Shown piece by piece: positions 35,942 to 47,565 of a stretch of 64,000 bases of DNA. Both the position numbers and the translations under genes were made by a program. The stretch comes from Prostheceraeus crozeri (Eukaryota > Platyhelminthes > Polycladida > Euryleptidae): the NCBI GenBank assembly GCA_907163375.1, contig CAJQUW010008587.1:419525-483524 (forward strand). The letters run 5' to 3'. The first letter of the stretch is position 1. Every line of letters starts with the position of its first letter. The notes under the pieces were generated by a model that was given only the letters and a program-made list of their open reading frames with translations, did not search any database and had not been told where the DNA came from.

Positions 35942-36064
35942 TAATTATCGACGAATACTTTATTAAAAGGAAATAATATCTCACACACAACCTGTGCACA
36001 CCTGATGATGCGCACAGGTTGTATGTAAAACATTGCATCCTTTTCATAAATTATTCGTCGATTA
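35942..36064. repeat. imperfect hairpin of about 120 nt
   Basis: TCGACGAATACTTTATTAAA at the left pairs with the complement of the right arm ending TTATTCGTCGATTA; the stem continues to ACAACCTGTGC/GCACAGGTTGT around a loop of roughly ten bases. Arms are about 55 nt with scattered mismatches. Size and shape allow a microRNA precursor or a tiny foldback transposon; sequence alone does not decide. Confidence 0.65.
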
Positions 36065-36467
36065 ACTGGATTAACATTAAATTGCATTATTTTTGCTTTA
36101 TTACGCATCTTCATAGTATCTTCTTCACGTATCTTCATGGGCAAAACTTAAATGTTCATATCGATGAAATAATTTTCCTATGGCTTTTCCTCTCTTGTGG
36201 CTACCGCTTGTTCATTAGACTGCTTATAAATTCAATGCGAGTAATACGAGATGGCAATCGAGCATTCAACATGTTCTAAAGAACATTATACTTCACACAT
36301 ACTTGTGTTATTTGACAAATGTGCTTTCGTCTCTATGGCTTGGTCCTGTGCTGCAGTTAGTAACGCCGCAGTTGCCTATCTTCAAATTGACCGACTTCTG
36401 TCAAAACCGTAGCAAGCCTTTCCCGACGTATTGACCACGCATTGCTTTATCCTTCCATCTTTGGTGC
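36065..36467. other. non-coding stretch
   Basis: Nothing recognised; the open frame at 36019-36279 overlaps the hairpin and lacks any motif. Confidence 0.35.
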
Positions 36468-37061
36468 CTATCTTCTATCATATTTCTCTTCCTCTTCTTC
36501 GGAGGTCTCTTGTCGTTGCCTATACAGATCGCTTGACTTAACCATCGCCAGCAGTGGGTCGTCTTCTTTTTCATCGATGCATTCTGCTAGGTTCCGGTCT
36601 TCTTGCTCTAGAACCTCCCTTAGGTCTTTCAGTCCCTTACCTCCCAGATCGCGCGATAGGTAGAGTCGGTCAATGTCAGCTTTTGGGTGCAATCCTTAAC
36701 TTAATTGCACTCAAAAGTTACATAGTCAGTGTTTTGCGGGTCTTTCGGTATAATTCACTAATTTCTTGCACTGTCTATTTCAGCAAGCCACAAGTGCACC
36801 TAATCACAGGGACATCATATGGCCTCAATTATGTTCTACGCATATGATTTTGATTTCAGGATTTTCCTCACTCTCTTCTTGCATTCTTAAACTGTCCTTG
36901 TCTTTGCTTGAGTTATCAAGATTCGTATGACGTTGAAGGATTCCGAGATATTCATATCCTTCTTCAGTCAAATCCTTCATAGAACTTCTTCTGTTTGATA
37001 TCCTAATGTTTCGATGACTTCTCCTCGATGGATTATACAGTATTGGACAGAATGGATGCAT
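36468..37061 (-). mobile_element. LINE fragment on the minus strand, reverse transcriptase C-terminal region
   Basis: On the minus strand the pieces come in the family's order: SMKDLTEEGYEYLGILQ, then (other frames) YDVPVIRCTCGLLK and YRKTRKTLTM, then PKADIDRLYLSRDLGGKGLK. These match the end region of a widespread LINE type (IKDLEEEGYKYLGVLQ, VIRYTAGILKW, DRKTRKLLTM, HPRADVDRLYLPRKLGGRGL). Several frame changes and stops separate them. A third LINE lineage in this window, distinct from those at 971 and 4568. Confidence 0.8.
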
Positions 37062-38989
37062 CAGCTAATGAAGTCTTCCAGTTTTGGTGAACTTCCGAAA
37101 CTGAATTTGAAATTGAAAATTGAATTCGGAAAAGAAAACTTCAAAAGACTGTAATAATGATTTGAGAGTTTGATAACATACTTATAGATCATATTTATCA
37201 AAATTATCGAGTATGTGATTGGTCAGTAAATAGGAACCATGTACATATTTTGCACATGCGCAGTTCAATTAATTAATTAACAAATGATTGGAATGATGGC
37301 CCCTGTTTTACAGCATAGATAAGAACTGACGCGGCGTAGACGTCCAAAGACTGTGAGACAGTAATGTTAAGATCCCTGTCGTTCATATTCAGTTCCGTTT
37401 TTGATACTCGATCAAGTTCGCAAAAAACCGAGCGGATTGTGTTCAGTCGAACACCCTGTTCTTCAGAGTCACTCATGGACTGATTCTCGACTTCTCGATT
37501 GGCTTGATGTCTGGGCTCAATCTATAAGGGAAGGATCAAACAATTGAACAGTTTTATGATATATATACTCAGGCAACACTGTCTACACACGCGGACATGT
37601 GACACCTTATGTTGAAAATACTTGAAGCTTCAGTTTCTTCATCAGCTTCGCGCTCATGATGTCCAAGTAGCCCTATTGACTACAGTGTCTTGAATGTGTT
37701 CCATATCATCACTTTTGTGACGTTCATCACTCATCTTGCGAAGTATATGTGTTTTTTCCTGTTAAATCGTTGGCTTTCTCACGGTCAGGGTGAGTGAAGA
37801 TCGAGAATTGAGCTGAAAAAGATTAATCGGAAAATATCACTCAGCGCCAGTCTTCCTCAATGAATGCCTCGCATCTTTTGAAGAGAGAAAAGCTGTAATT
37901 TACATTTCTTGGGAGGTGGAGGTGGTTTATTTAGTCGGCAGGACTTCAAACTTACCACAGTAGATTTCTGCGAACTTTTCTCTAGGTATTCGCAATTCAT
38001 CTGGAGACTTGCTCAAATAGCAGCTGCAGATTTCATAGGAAGTCTTTGAGCTAGAGCTTTTGCGCTAGAAAGCAATACCTAACTGATGCGTTTATTGATG
38101 TCTGTGCGCCAAGGCGTCGCAGGATATTCTAAGCAAGCGTAAGTAGCGTATCTCAACAATATTGCGCGCATTGTAACATCAGGAGCGTTCCATTCAATTT
38201 CCAGGCAAGTCATAACGTCAACAAAACAGGTATTGTACCTGCTCACAGGAAACTTACTTCTTCTTTCTACAGTTTATTACTTCTTGTTTTCTGACTTTTG
38301 AAACTTGGATTTTTCTGTTTTGCCTCCTATTATTATATTCCTATATAATTATTTGCCTCCTATTTTATTTCAATAAAGAATCGCTAATGTGCTCTTCAAA
38401 ATAGCTATATTTGCCAATTTCAAGGTAACTCGCCAGATATGGCAAAATCTCAGGGTGATGCATCCACTCTGTCGAATACTCTAAATCCTGCGCATTTTTC
38501 AATTCCAAATTTCATATTGATGTCATCGTTCTATGTTTTTCTGTTGCTGATAAGACAGTTGATGTTGCTTTCTGTTTTCCCATAGAGTTTCAAAACGTTT
38601 GTATGTAGTAGATGGTTGATCTTTTGTCCTTTATGAGTTTGCATGATCCTTCTTTGCAGTACAGGAGCTCACTGAGCGGGTTCATTGCAAGGCAGAACAT
38701 GATTGGTGAAAGTGAGTCTAATTTGAAGATATCCCTCTTTTGATATTTATCTGCTCAATGTCTTCATTTCCATGGGTCAAATTCGTCTCCCACTTTTTCA
38801 TCGATGCTGTACATTTTTAATTAAATTAACAAATAATTATTAATAGCAATATCATCAATTAGCAATCAAAAATTAACCCACCGAGACCATGGTGGGACTC
38901 TCCACAGAATAACTAGCCCTCGTCCTGACATAAATACTTAGAAATATTTATTTTGATACTTATACAAAATACTTCAATACTAAATACTT
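37062..38989. other. non-coding stretch
   Basis: The minus-strand open frame at 37273-37476 (MSDSEEQGVRLNTIRSVFCE) could be an upstream remnant of the LINE but shows no motif I recognise. Otherwise nothing. Confidence 0.3.
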
Positions 38990-39872
38990 TAGCACAGGGA
39001 TGCGGAGTCGGACTACCAGGGTCCTATCATTTTTACCGGAGTCGGAGTCCTATCAACTACAGACTCCAGCTTATAACTAGACGCGAAATATAACACGAAC
39101 AAATTATCTATCCTCGTGCATTATTGTCACTGTCGTGATGTCAACTTTCTCCGTTAGACAAAAGTACAGAGACAGCAGTGCATGCAAAGCTTGTAATTGT
39201 TGAGGGAATGAACCGTGATAGTGAAAAAGAAGATTGTCTTTTCACTCGGTGATTTAGTGGAGAAGACAAGCCTTCCTAGCCGCGATCACACCTACGCGCC
39301 AAAGGTCACATCAGAGACAAAAGTAAAATACTAATTTGTTTGAGAACATTGCCTCTCACCCTCACGTCAATCGAGTGTGATGACTCCTCCAAAGTGCATA
39401 TTGAAATCGAAAGTGTACTCATATTTTTTTGGAGAAGGATGGGATTTTCCTGCCTGGTAGAGCACTAGGTAACACATCAGCAAGATGAGAGAAGCCGGGT
39501 CGTATGCACCCAACTTAAAGCGACTTAAAAGTGGTGCATAGTTGATAAACTTTCATTGAAAATGATACCTATATGTATAATGATCTATCATGTAGGCCAC
39601 CAGTTTTCAAAAAGAAACTCTAGGCTTATATACTTGCAAACCAGAGTCGGAGTCCTATCATCCCCCGAAGTCAGAGTCGGAGTCCTATCATCCCCCGCAG
39701 TCAGAGTCGGAGTCCTATCATCCCCCGCAGTCAGAGTCGGAGTCCTATCATCCCCCGCAGTCAGAGTCGGAGTCCTATCATCCCCCGCAGTCAGAGTCGG
39801 AGTCCTATCATCCCCCGCAGTCAGAGTCGGAGTTCTATCAAAATGATAAGACTCCGCATCCTTGCTTTAGCA
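38990..39872. repeat. GGAGTC-rich element with inverted ends, unit A left side
   Basis: The left edge reads TTTAGCACAGGGATGCGGAG and the right edge is close to its complement, CTCCGCATCCTTGCTTTAGC. GGAGTCGGAGTCCTATCA words appear just inside both ends and form the tandem array on the right. It may be a transposon with subterminal repeats; its right half was included in the tandem duplication, its left half was not. Confidence 0.45.
39641..39842. repeat. 30 bp minisatellite, about 6.7 units
   Basis: Units read AGTCGGAGTCCTATCATCCC then CCGCAGTCAG, repeated head to tail at exactly 30 bp. Because 30 is divisible by three the array stays open and gives a false repetitive peptide (RVGVLSSPAV). 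The left breakpoint of the large duplication lies inside it, at about 39661. Confidence 0.95.
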
Positions 39873-40359
39873 ATATCCAGAAGCGGGAAGTTAAATTTTC
39901 ACCACAGGTCGTCACTCGGTAACAGAGATAGATGTTGGCCGAATTGTTCGGACCCAGCCATGCTCAGCTCAGCTCGCGCTCATCTCTTGTTTTGTAAGGC
40001 TAGTAACATGGAGAAGGTATATTTAGGTAGAGTGGTAACTCAGCACTTATTAAATCCCCAATGTGCATACACTTTCGGTTTCATAAAATGAACTTGACAC
40101 GGAACGCAGCACCACATGTGAGATACACGAATTTTTGCACTTTTGGCGAAATGTATGCGAATTTGACTTTTCATGACAGCAATTCAGAAGAAATAAAAGT
40201 AATTTACAAATCCTCCATATCATGACAACCTTGAGAGGCAATATGGTTTATTATATTAGCAATTCGATGGCTTACCAATATAATAAAATTATTTTCTTAA
40301 GCGTGATCATATCACAAACTACCTGCCACTGAAAGTGCAATTGCATAGTTATAAAAAAT

Positions 40360-40850
40360 GATCTTTAAAAGGTGTAAATGGGTCAACATTGCTATTCAGC
40401 ACTATTCAAGAAAAGACGCCTTTTGAATCATAAAATCATGCCGCTGAAAGTTGAATTAGAAACATGACATCCCAGCCAAGAAGTTTTCAATAAAGATCTC
40501 AACTTTTCCTTGAAGACTTCCAGGGACTTACATTATAATGCAGCTCATGAAATTTCCTTATCATCAGCTTAGTTTCCGCTTAATTATTATGTTTGCTAGA
40601 AAACATTCATTCTTTTGATATCCAACTTGTTTCACACTACTTATAAAGGGAACGTCATCTCGGTAGTATATAAATACAGTAATAATTTGAAAAATTTTAG
40701 CTTTTTAAAAACTGCTCAAATAATTTTCTGGACAGCAGGAACGTAATCTCCGCAAGAAAAAAAATCTCTTGATATAGAATTTTCACTGTATACAGATACT
40801 AGTTTGAGTGGACGCTCTACCTATTTATACATACTCTACGGCTAGTAAGA
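40360..40850 (+). repeat. dispersed repeat R1, unit A
   Basis: Plus-strand copy of the family seen inverted at 32168-32640. Confidence 0.7.
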
Positions 40851-41029
40851 GAACAGTGATGTTCTTGCATTCCTGTCGAGTAGGCAGGTACAAACAGCTC
40901 CGCTGCCGCTAATGTAAGAAACGGCGTCAGATACCTTAAAAATACCGCATTCCGCATTTACATCTAAAAGACAAATTTCCATCACATACGGCTAGCAGCA
41001 GAATCCATGTCTTAACGTGAAACTTTACA

Positions 41030-41490
41030 GCAACCAAGCGTTGATCGACACTTTTTAACCAAAGCCAACCGCTAGCCGCCAAACTTTACCTATAATTGAC
41101 CGCTACTCAACCGCCGCATTTTAATCATTATTGATCATAAAAAACCAAATTATATCCATTATTGACCGCTAACCGCCGCGTTTAAACCATGACCGTTAAA
41201 TGACAAATGCTGCCCGTAACTGACCATAAATCGCAAAAACTTCAACTATAACAAGCCGCTAACTGCCCAATTTTGGACATAATTGACCGTTCACTGCCGT
41301 AATTTGACCATAACTGATCACAAACCGCCCAATTTTACCCACCATTGACCGCTAACCGTCTGCCTTCACTTTTAATTGATTGCTATCCGCCCCATTTTAA
41401 CCATAACAAACGGCTAGCCACCCACTTTTACCCACAATTCACCCTCAACCACCAATAAACCGTTAACGACCAACCTTTATCTATAACCAA
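41030..41490. repeat. degenerate tandem array of ACCGCTAACCGCC units, unit A
   Basis: The words TTGACCGCTAACCGCC, CATTTTAACCATAA and close variants alternate in one orientation for over 450 bp, with a spacing of roughly 30-36 bp. Units are badly diverged. More units lie beyond the foldback element, near 42127-42180. Confidence 0.7.
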
Positions 41491-41503
41491 CTGTGGTAAT
41501 TGC

Positions 41504-42117
41504 GGGTTATCCCCCCACGTTTTCAAATTTGTCTAAAATCCGCAAAAATGAGCCGGCCGTCACAAAACTTCAGATACACGTGCTCAAGCATATTTTCCAC
41601 CAACATACAAAAAATTATGCAGATCGGACAAGGACTTTTTGCATTAGAGACGATAACGTGAAGTGTAGCGATGTCAGCTGCTTGATCTGACTTCGTCTGT
41701 TCGACGCTTTATTGTCACTCGTGTCGTGTGTGCATTGTTCTCTCTCCCTCTTCGTGTCATCAATGGTATTTGAAATCTTCCCACGACCACTACCTTGCCA
41801 CACCTTTTTTTAACTTAGGCATATTAAAGGAAGAGATGTGCTCTGGGTCACTATCACTTCAAGAGTTGTCATGGCATGACTTTGCTGACCCAGGGCTATC
41901 TGCTCAGACAATGAGGTCAGACGAAGTCAGATCAAGCTGCTGACATCGATGCACTTCACGGTATATTCTATAATGCAAAAAGTACTTGTCCGATTTGCAT
42001 ATATTTTGGCATGCTGGTAGAAAATGTGCTTGAGTACATGTTTCTGAAGTTTTGTGATCATTGATTCATTTCTACGGATTTTAGACAAATTTGAAAACGT
42101 GAGGGGGGAGATAACCC
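41504..42117. mobile_element. inverted-repeat element FB3 within the array, unit A
   Basis: Ends are GGGTTATCCCCCCACG and CGTGAGGGGGGAGATAACCC. The arms (about 41504-41705 and 41920-42117) match as complements with modest divergence, for example ACTTTTTGCATTA on the left and TAATGCAAAAAGT on the right. The central 215 bp is unpaired. Flanking array units on both sides keep one orientation, so it inserted into the array. No target duplication found. Confidence 0.75.
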
Positions 42118-43311
42118 ATTAGTATCCCAACCGCTAACCGCCGCATTTCCAACCATACCTGACATTTGACCACCGAGCTACCGCAATGAGCAACTTTCCG
42201 ATTCAAATATTTTATCTATCGTTCCTCTTATTTTGATTACAAAGTTGCAGTTGGGATCCGTCGACACGCATCACAAATTTGCCAATGGTTGAATTTGATC
42301 AAATAGTCCAGCATCCCCAATCTCTTGATTGCTGATTAAATAGCGTGTTTACGTAAATCTGCTCAAGTTCAGCACAAGTATGAAATTCTTATCTCCTCTC
42401 CTCCGATATTCTCGCTCAAGTCTTCGCTTATATCCTGTGATGAAAAATCATTAGTTAGCAATGATGCAATTGTAGGATATTCAGTGTACCATTCACTCGT
42501 TAAATTCCATTATTAAACGAGAATTTCGTTCCTCTACCCCGGACAATATGCTTGACTTCCGATCTTGCTTCCTGTTAATTCAAGAAGGAACGGTTGATTT
42601 GAAAGCTTGTATCTCCCGCCAGGGGATTTGTAACTTAACTAAGCGAGAATCTCTCTCTGATTGGCTAGTTTGAGCAGAACGAGAGAAACTCTACTGGAGC
42701 GGCTTCTCTTCTCATATATTTGGCGGCTTTTCTAATTTAAAGGATGTACTCACGTGGCTTGAGTGTAATCCGAGTTCTTTCAAGTATGGTAGTGTCTCAC
42801 CGCAGACTGCGGAACTAATTAGATATCTGTGGAATTATTCTCGCATTCTCATAGACATCTGCTCTTTCTTCCCCGCATAGAGTAGTGTGCTTTTGTTTCG
42901 TTGGAATAGTTTCATTCTAATTTTCATTTTGCATTCAAAGATCAACGTGCGTTTAATGTTGTTGAATTGATCAACAATTGGCTTCAAGTGATCTAATTTT
43001 GCAGCAGCTCATCAATATTGGAAAGGGAACACAGGGAGTTAGTGTTGATGTGACTTTATATCCGCCAATAACTGTTCCCATCATTTGAACCAGTTTGTCA
43101 CAAGTTCATTATCCTTATATTGAACACATGTTAAATTAATGGCAAATTGTTTCCCGATAAACAAGTGTTGATTTGGAATTATTACATTGCAAAAAAGGAT
43201 CCATAGTGTTAATCACATGCTACACTTCTTCAGCCGCCGGAACGTCAAGTGACGGCGCAAATCGTCACTGCTTTGCTCAATAATTGTTTTTTTAAATAGT
43301 CACATCCAACA
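42118..43311 (+). other. upstream region of ferlin exon 1, unit A
   Basis: Presumed promoter and 5' untranslated region. It holds a perfect palindrome TTTACGTAAA at 42348-42357, of PAR/E4BP4 type, about 960 bp before the ATG. The 19 bp at 43234-43252 are replaced by an unrelated 43 bp in unit B. No sure TATA box or start site. Confidence 0.5.
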
Positions 43312-43390
43312 ATGGCTCTGATATTCAACCTCAAGTATCTGGAGGGCCTTGAAGGGAAAGGAGACCGAGTGGTGAAAGTCAATTTCCGTG
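43312..43390 (+). CDS. OTOF: otoferlin-like ferlin, first coding exon (unit A copy)
   Basis: The 79 nt read MALIFNLKYLEG, then LEGKGDRVVKVNFR and one base of the next codon, followed by the donor GTGAGTAT at 43391. Otoferlin begins in the same way (MALLIHLKT, then RGRGDRIAKVTFRG), the first strands of its C2A domain, so I read this as exon 1 of an otoferlin-type ferlin, a tail-anchored multi-C2 protein of Ca2+-linked membrane fusion. The ATG follows CACATCCAACA. The next codon would be Gly across the junction, as expected. No further ferlin exon is seen before the window ends, so intron 1 exceeds 20 kb from here. An identical exon sits at 52264. The match is short, but start, motif and donor agree. 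Confidence 0.8.
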
Positions 43391-45680
43391 GTGAGTATAC
43401 TGCATATTTCTACATTCATTCGTAGAATAAATGATGAATAAAGGCAGAACTGTGTAATTGAAAAAGGGACCCATTGTATGCACACAACGTTTTTGCAATC
43501 CAAGGTATCCATGATGTGTGAAGATTTCTGGAGCCCCGTATCTACACAATGGTCCTTTTCATTATCTAAGATTGAGTCGGTGATTATACACTACATTTTT
43601 TCCCAACATTTCTTTTTCCGGGTGGATATTCCAAGGCTGAGGCCTCCCCCCAAGTGCATTACGTATTACAACTCTACTAAGATTTAAACTGAAGATGCAA
43701 TACAGAAATATCGAGACTTTCGCTTCCAGGAGACTTTATTAAGTTTGCACTCACTTCTCTGCCAACATTCAAACTGAATTAAAGGTTTAAACTGTAACAT
43801 TTCTAGAAAAATTATTTGCCTCTCTATTTTCGAGGGGGAGATGAAGTCACAGTGATTTTCTGATGAACTTTTCCGGTCAGTAGTTTATATTTGGCCGAAA
43901 TGAACATAATTATGGCAGTGTTTTCCTTTTACATTCCTCTGCCCTCATTTTGCATGCCATCATCATGCGGTAGCCGAGGGTGGGGATGCAGCTGTTTCCG
44001 CTCGACCCCCTCGATTCTCAGGAGTTATTCCTAAGTAGAAATATACCAAAGACTTGCTGTTTTACCTCTTTCTCTCTTTCAACTTTGCTTTATTCATCAT
44101 TGTGAAAACCAATGTCATATATTCTTTTATTCTTATATTTGAAGTTGCAATTTCTCAAGATTAATCTCCAATGCTTTCTTTTGAATATCTGCAATGGAAG
44201 ATGCTCACATGGGTCTCATTCCATTGAAATTCACAGAGGGGGTGATGATGATATTAATCGATAATCGACACTTCGGTAGCCTACATAGGTCAGGAAATAG
44301 GTCCTCTATGCGAAGGGTTTTCGCACGACTCGGCTCTCCTTGCAGGCTGAATGGGACCGATGCATCACTCACGGTTATAAAAATATTAGTACATATAGCA
44401 TGCGCATTTATGTTTACACGTACATTAGCTTCACTTTGACCACTGCTACCAGGGAGTCATGAAATAGAATTCGGCCGTTCGCACTGCTGAATACTCTGCA
44501 CTGGATCGAACTGCGCCTGTTCACTTTCTTTATTAGGTCATCATGTCAAGCAGAATGAGCACTGCAGATTATGTAATTCAGATTTGAAATATGCGCTAAT
44601 CATTGAGCGCAGTTTAACAAAACCTATTAAGTTAAGCAAACTTTACAAACTGGCTGTTCTCAGATAGTGATATAATTAGGAAGACGAGAAATTAGTGGAG
44701 CTTTAAATAGTGAGAGGAACTCATTTCTTGATCTCTGATACACCAGAATCCAAATCCAGTTAAAATTGAAAAATTTAGGGAAGACTTGTTAATGTTTTAT
44801 TCGTCTGCAATACAAAATATAAATATTTTAGCCACAAACTTAATGAAACATATTGAACGAAAGTTTAAATGGTGAACCTCAATTAGCAAACATGAGGGAT
44901 CCTTCGTTTTCCAATTATCTTGTAGACCTATACATTGTTTTCACTTCATAGAATAAGCTTAGAAGAATGCAAGGTCACTATTTTAACAACTTGCATGTTG
45001 ACTGTCTGTGTCTGTCACAAGTAACCGTGACATCTCCTCAACTGAAATTATGATGATCATTTGTTCCATCATCACTAGATCTTCTTAAATACATGGTGCA
45101 TAATGTACATTATAAGACAGTCGCATGCTAAACCAGATGTAGTGGAAGCAAACTTTATATTCAAAGATGCATGGAGATGTCGGTAAGTGGATTGATTCTC
45201 ACAATTATCCAACATATTACTTGAAAATCAAGCCATTTATCATAAAAATGACTAATTTCTTAGTGCTACATGACCATTTAAAGTAGAAGATCTGACTTGA
45301 GCTGAACTAAATTTCTTTTCAATTTGAATTAAAATTAATTCCGACCAGATATCTTTCACTATACACACTAAAATTATATGCGTGCAAAATGAGATATCCA
45401 TGCCCTTGTCTACGTCTTCAGTATCGTGTAAATTTAGTCTCATCCAAATTCACAAAACACTTGCACATGTACTGATGTCACTGAGGAAATCTTACAAAGT
45501 AGGCTAACAAATCTGTAGTACCGAGCCACTGTCAACAATTGGAAGCCGCCATCGTGTATGTGACGTTGTTATGACAGCGCATGTCCTCGACATAATGTTG
45601 CTTTAGTCCTTTATCATTATAGAGTGTTGGATTTCTATGTTAAAGCATGTCGCAGTTATTATATACTCATTGACATAATT
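43391..45680 (+). other. ferlin intron 1, first part (unit A)
   Basis: No second exon found. GAA at 43447-43449 is the undisturbed site where unit B received a foldback element. The open frame at 44194-44439 recurs in unit B with a broken end and no motif, so it is not called. Confidence 0.45.
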
Positions 45681-45724
45681 AATGAAACAAACTATCATTG
45701 GCTTGAAGTGAAGTTTGTTTCATT
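45681..45724. repeat. perfect 12 bp hairpin before the Tc1 remnant, unit A
   Basis: AATGAAACAAAC and GTTTGTTTCATT are exact complements separated by 20 bases. The same hairpin is at 55416-55459 in unit B. Confidence 0.7.
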
Positions 45725-45900
45725 TTTTTCTCAGGTATGATGCAGTATCTCGCTTTCTATGTATTACCATTCAACACATTAGAGAATGGAGAAAGATCTA
45801 TGGTGGTCAAATTTCAAATTTTGATATCGACACAACTGTCACAATTGCTTTTACAAATTGAACATAAACGTGAACTGAAATCCAGCTTTTGTAAAATAAA

Positions 45901-46523
45901 ATGGCACACGATCATTTTACCAGAGGTATGGCTATTGGAATGATTCGTTGTGGTAGAAGTTGTGCGAGTGTTGCCGAAGAGCTGCAACTATCGAGAGTCG
46001 TTGTTTGGAGGTGGTGGTGTCGATGGAAAGCAGAAGGAGATGTTAAAAAGAAGAAGGGATCTGGTCGACCAAGAAAGTCTGCAGGAAGGACAGACGCACG
46101 TCTAGTTTTAGCTGCAAAGAGGAATAGATTTGTGTCAGTCCCAAAGCTAGTCGTACACTGGAAGAGTGCCTCAAATATAGACTGTAGTGTTCGAACGGCT
46201 TACCGAAGATTGCGAGAAGCTGGAATTCAATCGCAACGACCAGCTGTCCTATTCCATTGAGTTTTAAGCACCGCAGAAGACGAGTTGCCTGGTGTGATGC
46301 CCATCGCTCATGGAATGACCATCACTGGCAGAAAGTCCTGTGGGCCGATGAATCGAGATTCACTCTAGATTTCAATGACGGTCGTGTCAGAGTGCATCGT
46401 CTTCCAGGTGAACGCTTTGCCCCATGCTGTATTAAAGAATACGACAGATATGGTGGTGGAAGTGTTATGCTGTGGGGTGGCATTTGGCATGCATATTACA
46501 TGCAGCATTGGAACAAACAATAA
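45901..46523 (+). pseudogene. Tc1-like transposase remnant, 3' truncated, unit A
   Basis: The N-terminal part (MAHDHFTRGMAIGMIRCGRS) has a helix-turn-helix (CASVAEELQLSRVVVWRWW), GSGRPRKS and the second DNA-binding half (CSVRTAYRRLREAGIQS). A stop after AVLFH and a frame change near 46257 lead to HRSWNDHHWQKVLWADESRF with the first catalytic Asp, then GGGSVMLWGGIW. Homology ends there, before the second Asp and the last acidic residue, in unrelated YYMQHWNKQ. The element is therefore truncated and long inactive. It is not the same family as the DD35E element at 23320. No inverted repeats found. Confidence 0.85.
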
Positions 46524-47565
46524 TCGAAAAATCTTTTATTATCAGAAATTTTCTGTTCAAGAATCTTGAATCAAATTTCAGAAATTCGCATTGATTCCTA
46601 AGAAATTTGAGAGAATGTGCATTTTGGCCTGCATATATGTATCACAACGAGTTGATGAAATCAATTTCGAAAATGTTCATGCTTCCCTAGCAATCGATGT
46701 GCAGACGATGTTCTAATCAACTTTTTATTCTGCGGTTGTAAGTAACGCGCCAGCTGAGTTGCAATGGCATGTTATGAAAAAGGCTTTGAGGGATATTAGA
46801 AGGTAAAACTTGGATCGGATCTGGTTAGAAAATTGGCCCCGCTGTCAATCACTATCTCAGACATGAATTCAGCCAGCCACTCATGCATTCTCTTTTTCCT
46901 AACCCTTATTGTTCTTGCAATCAAATCACAAAAGGTTGATTTCCCAAGTGAAGAGATCATGAAAGATAAAGTCAAGTGCACGTGTGCATCTATTTTGTCT
47001 AATGTTTAACTTCCACGTGTTATGCTGCTTAGGAACAGTAGTAATTAGTACATTCTCATTCCATTGGTTCTGTGTTCAAGACATTCTCCATCACTGCGGA
47101 GGTGGAAACGAAGAGTTTGATGCAACTCGATCAGCGCCATGCTGGTCATTTTGAAATAGCTGAGATTATTTTGTATCACAAGTATCAAACTTTTAAGCAA
47201 GTTTTCAACAGGAGCATAGGCTAATTGAAGAACATGTACGGAAGTAACAAATTTTCATTGTAATTTGATTAATAGTGATCGTTGTTTCACCTTCACAGTA
47301 CAAAATCACTTAGCATTTTTGCAAAGCGTGATAACTACAACCTTGCTACAAAACTGTCTCTCAAGAGCGATATAAAAGATCCTTGCATTGTGCTGCATCA
47401 TCTTTTTGAGAAAAACTTCAGTTAATTTGTCATTGGTCCACTTATGTGAAGCATTTGTCAGTTTGCGAATTGAATCAATTAATTGATGAATCGAATAAAA
47501 AATTGTAATTTTCTCTAGATGAATGAATCAATGGTAAAGTCGATAAATGGAAAATATGAACTTAC
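46524..47565. other. non-coding stretch of unit A with the empty LTR-element site
   Basis: Nothing coding. CTTAC at 47561-47565 is the intact target of the LTR element found in unit B. Confidence 0.5.

Noticed and set aside
39641-39842. CRISPR-like regular 30 bp repeats
   Set aside because: There are no spacers between units, and the DNA is eukaryotic; it is a simple tandem array.
39556-39846. Open frame coding a repetitive RVGVLSSPAV peptide (and a like frame at 48568-48868)
   Set aside because: It is the 30 bp minisatellite read through; 30 is a multiple of three so all frames stay open. No start context, no splice signals.
44194-44439. 81-residue open frame MEDAHMGLIPLKF, duplicated at 53876-54166
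   Set aside because: The two copies diverge in frame after about 40 residues, and no motif or splice context supports coding; conservation is only that of the young duplication.
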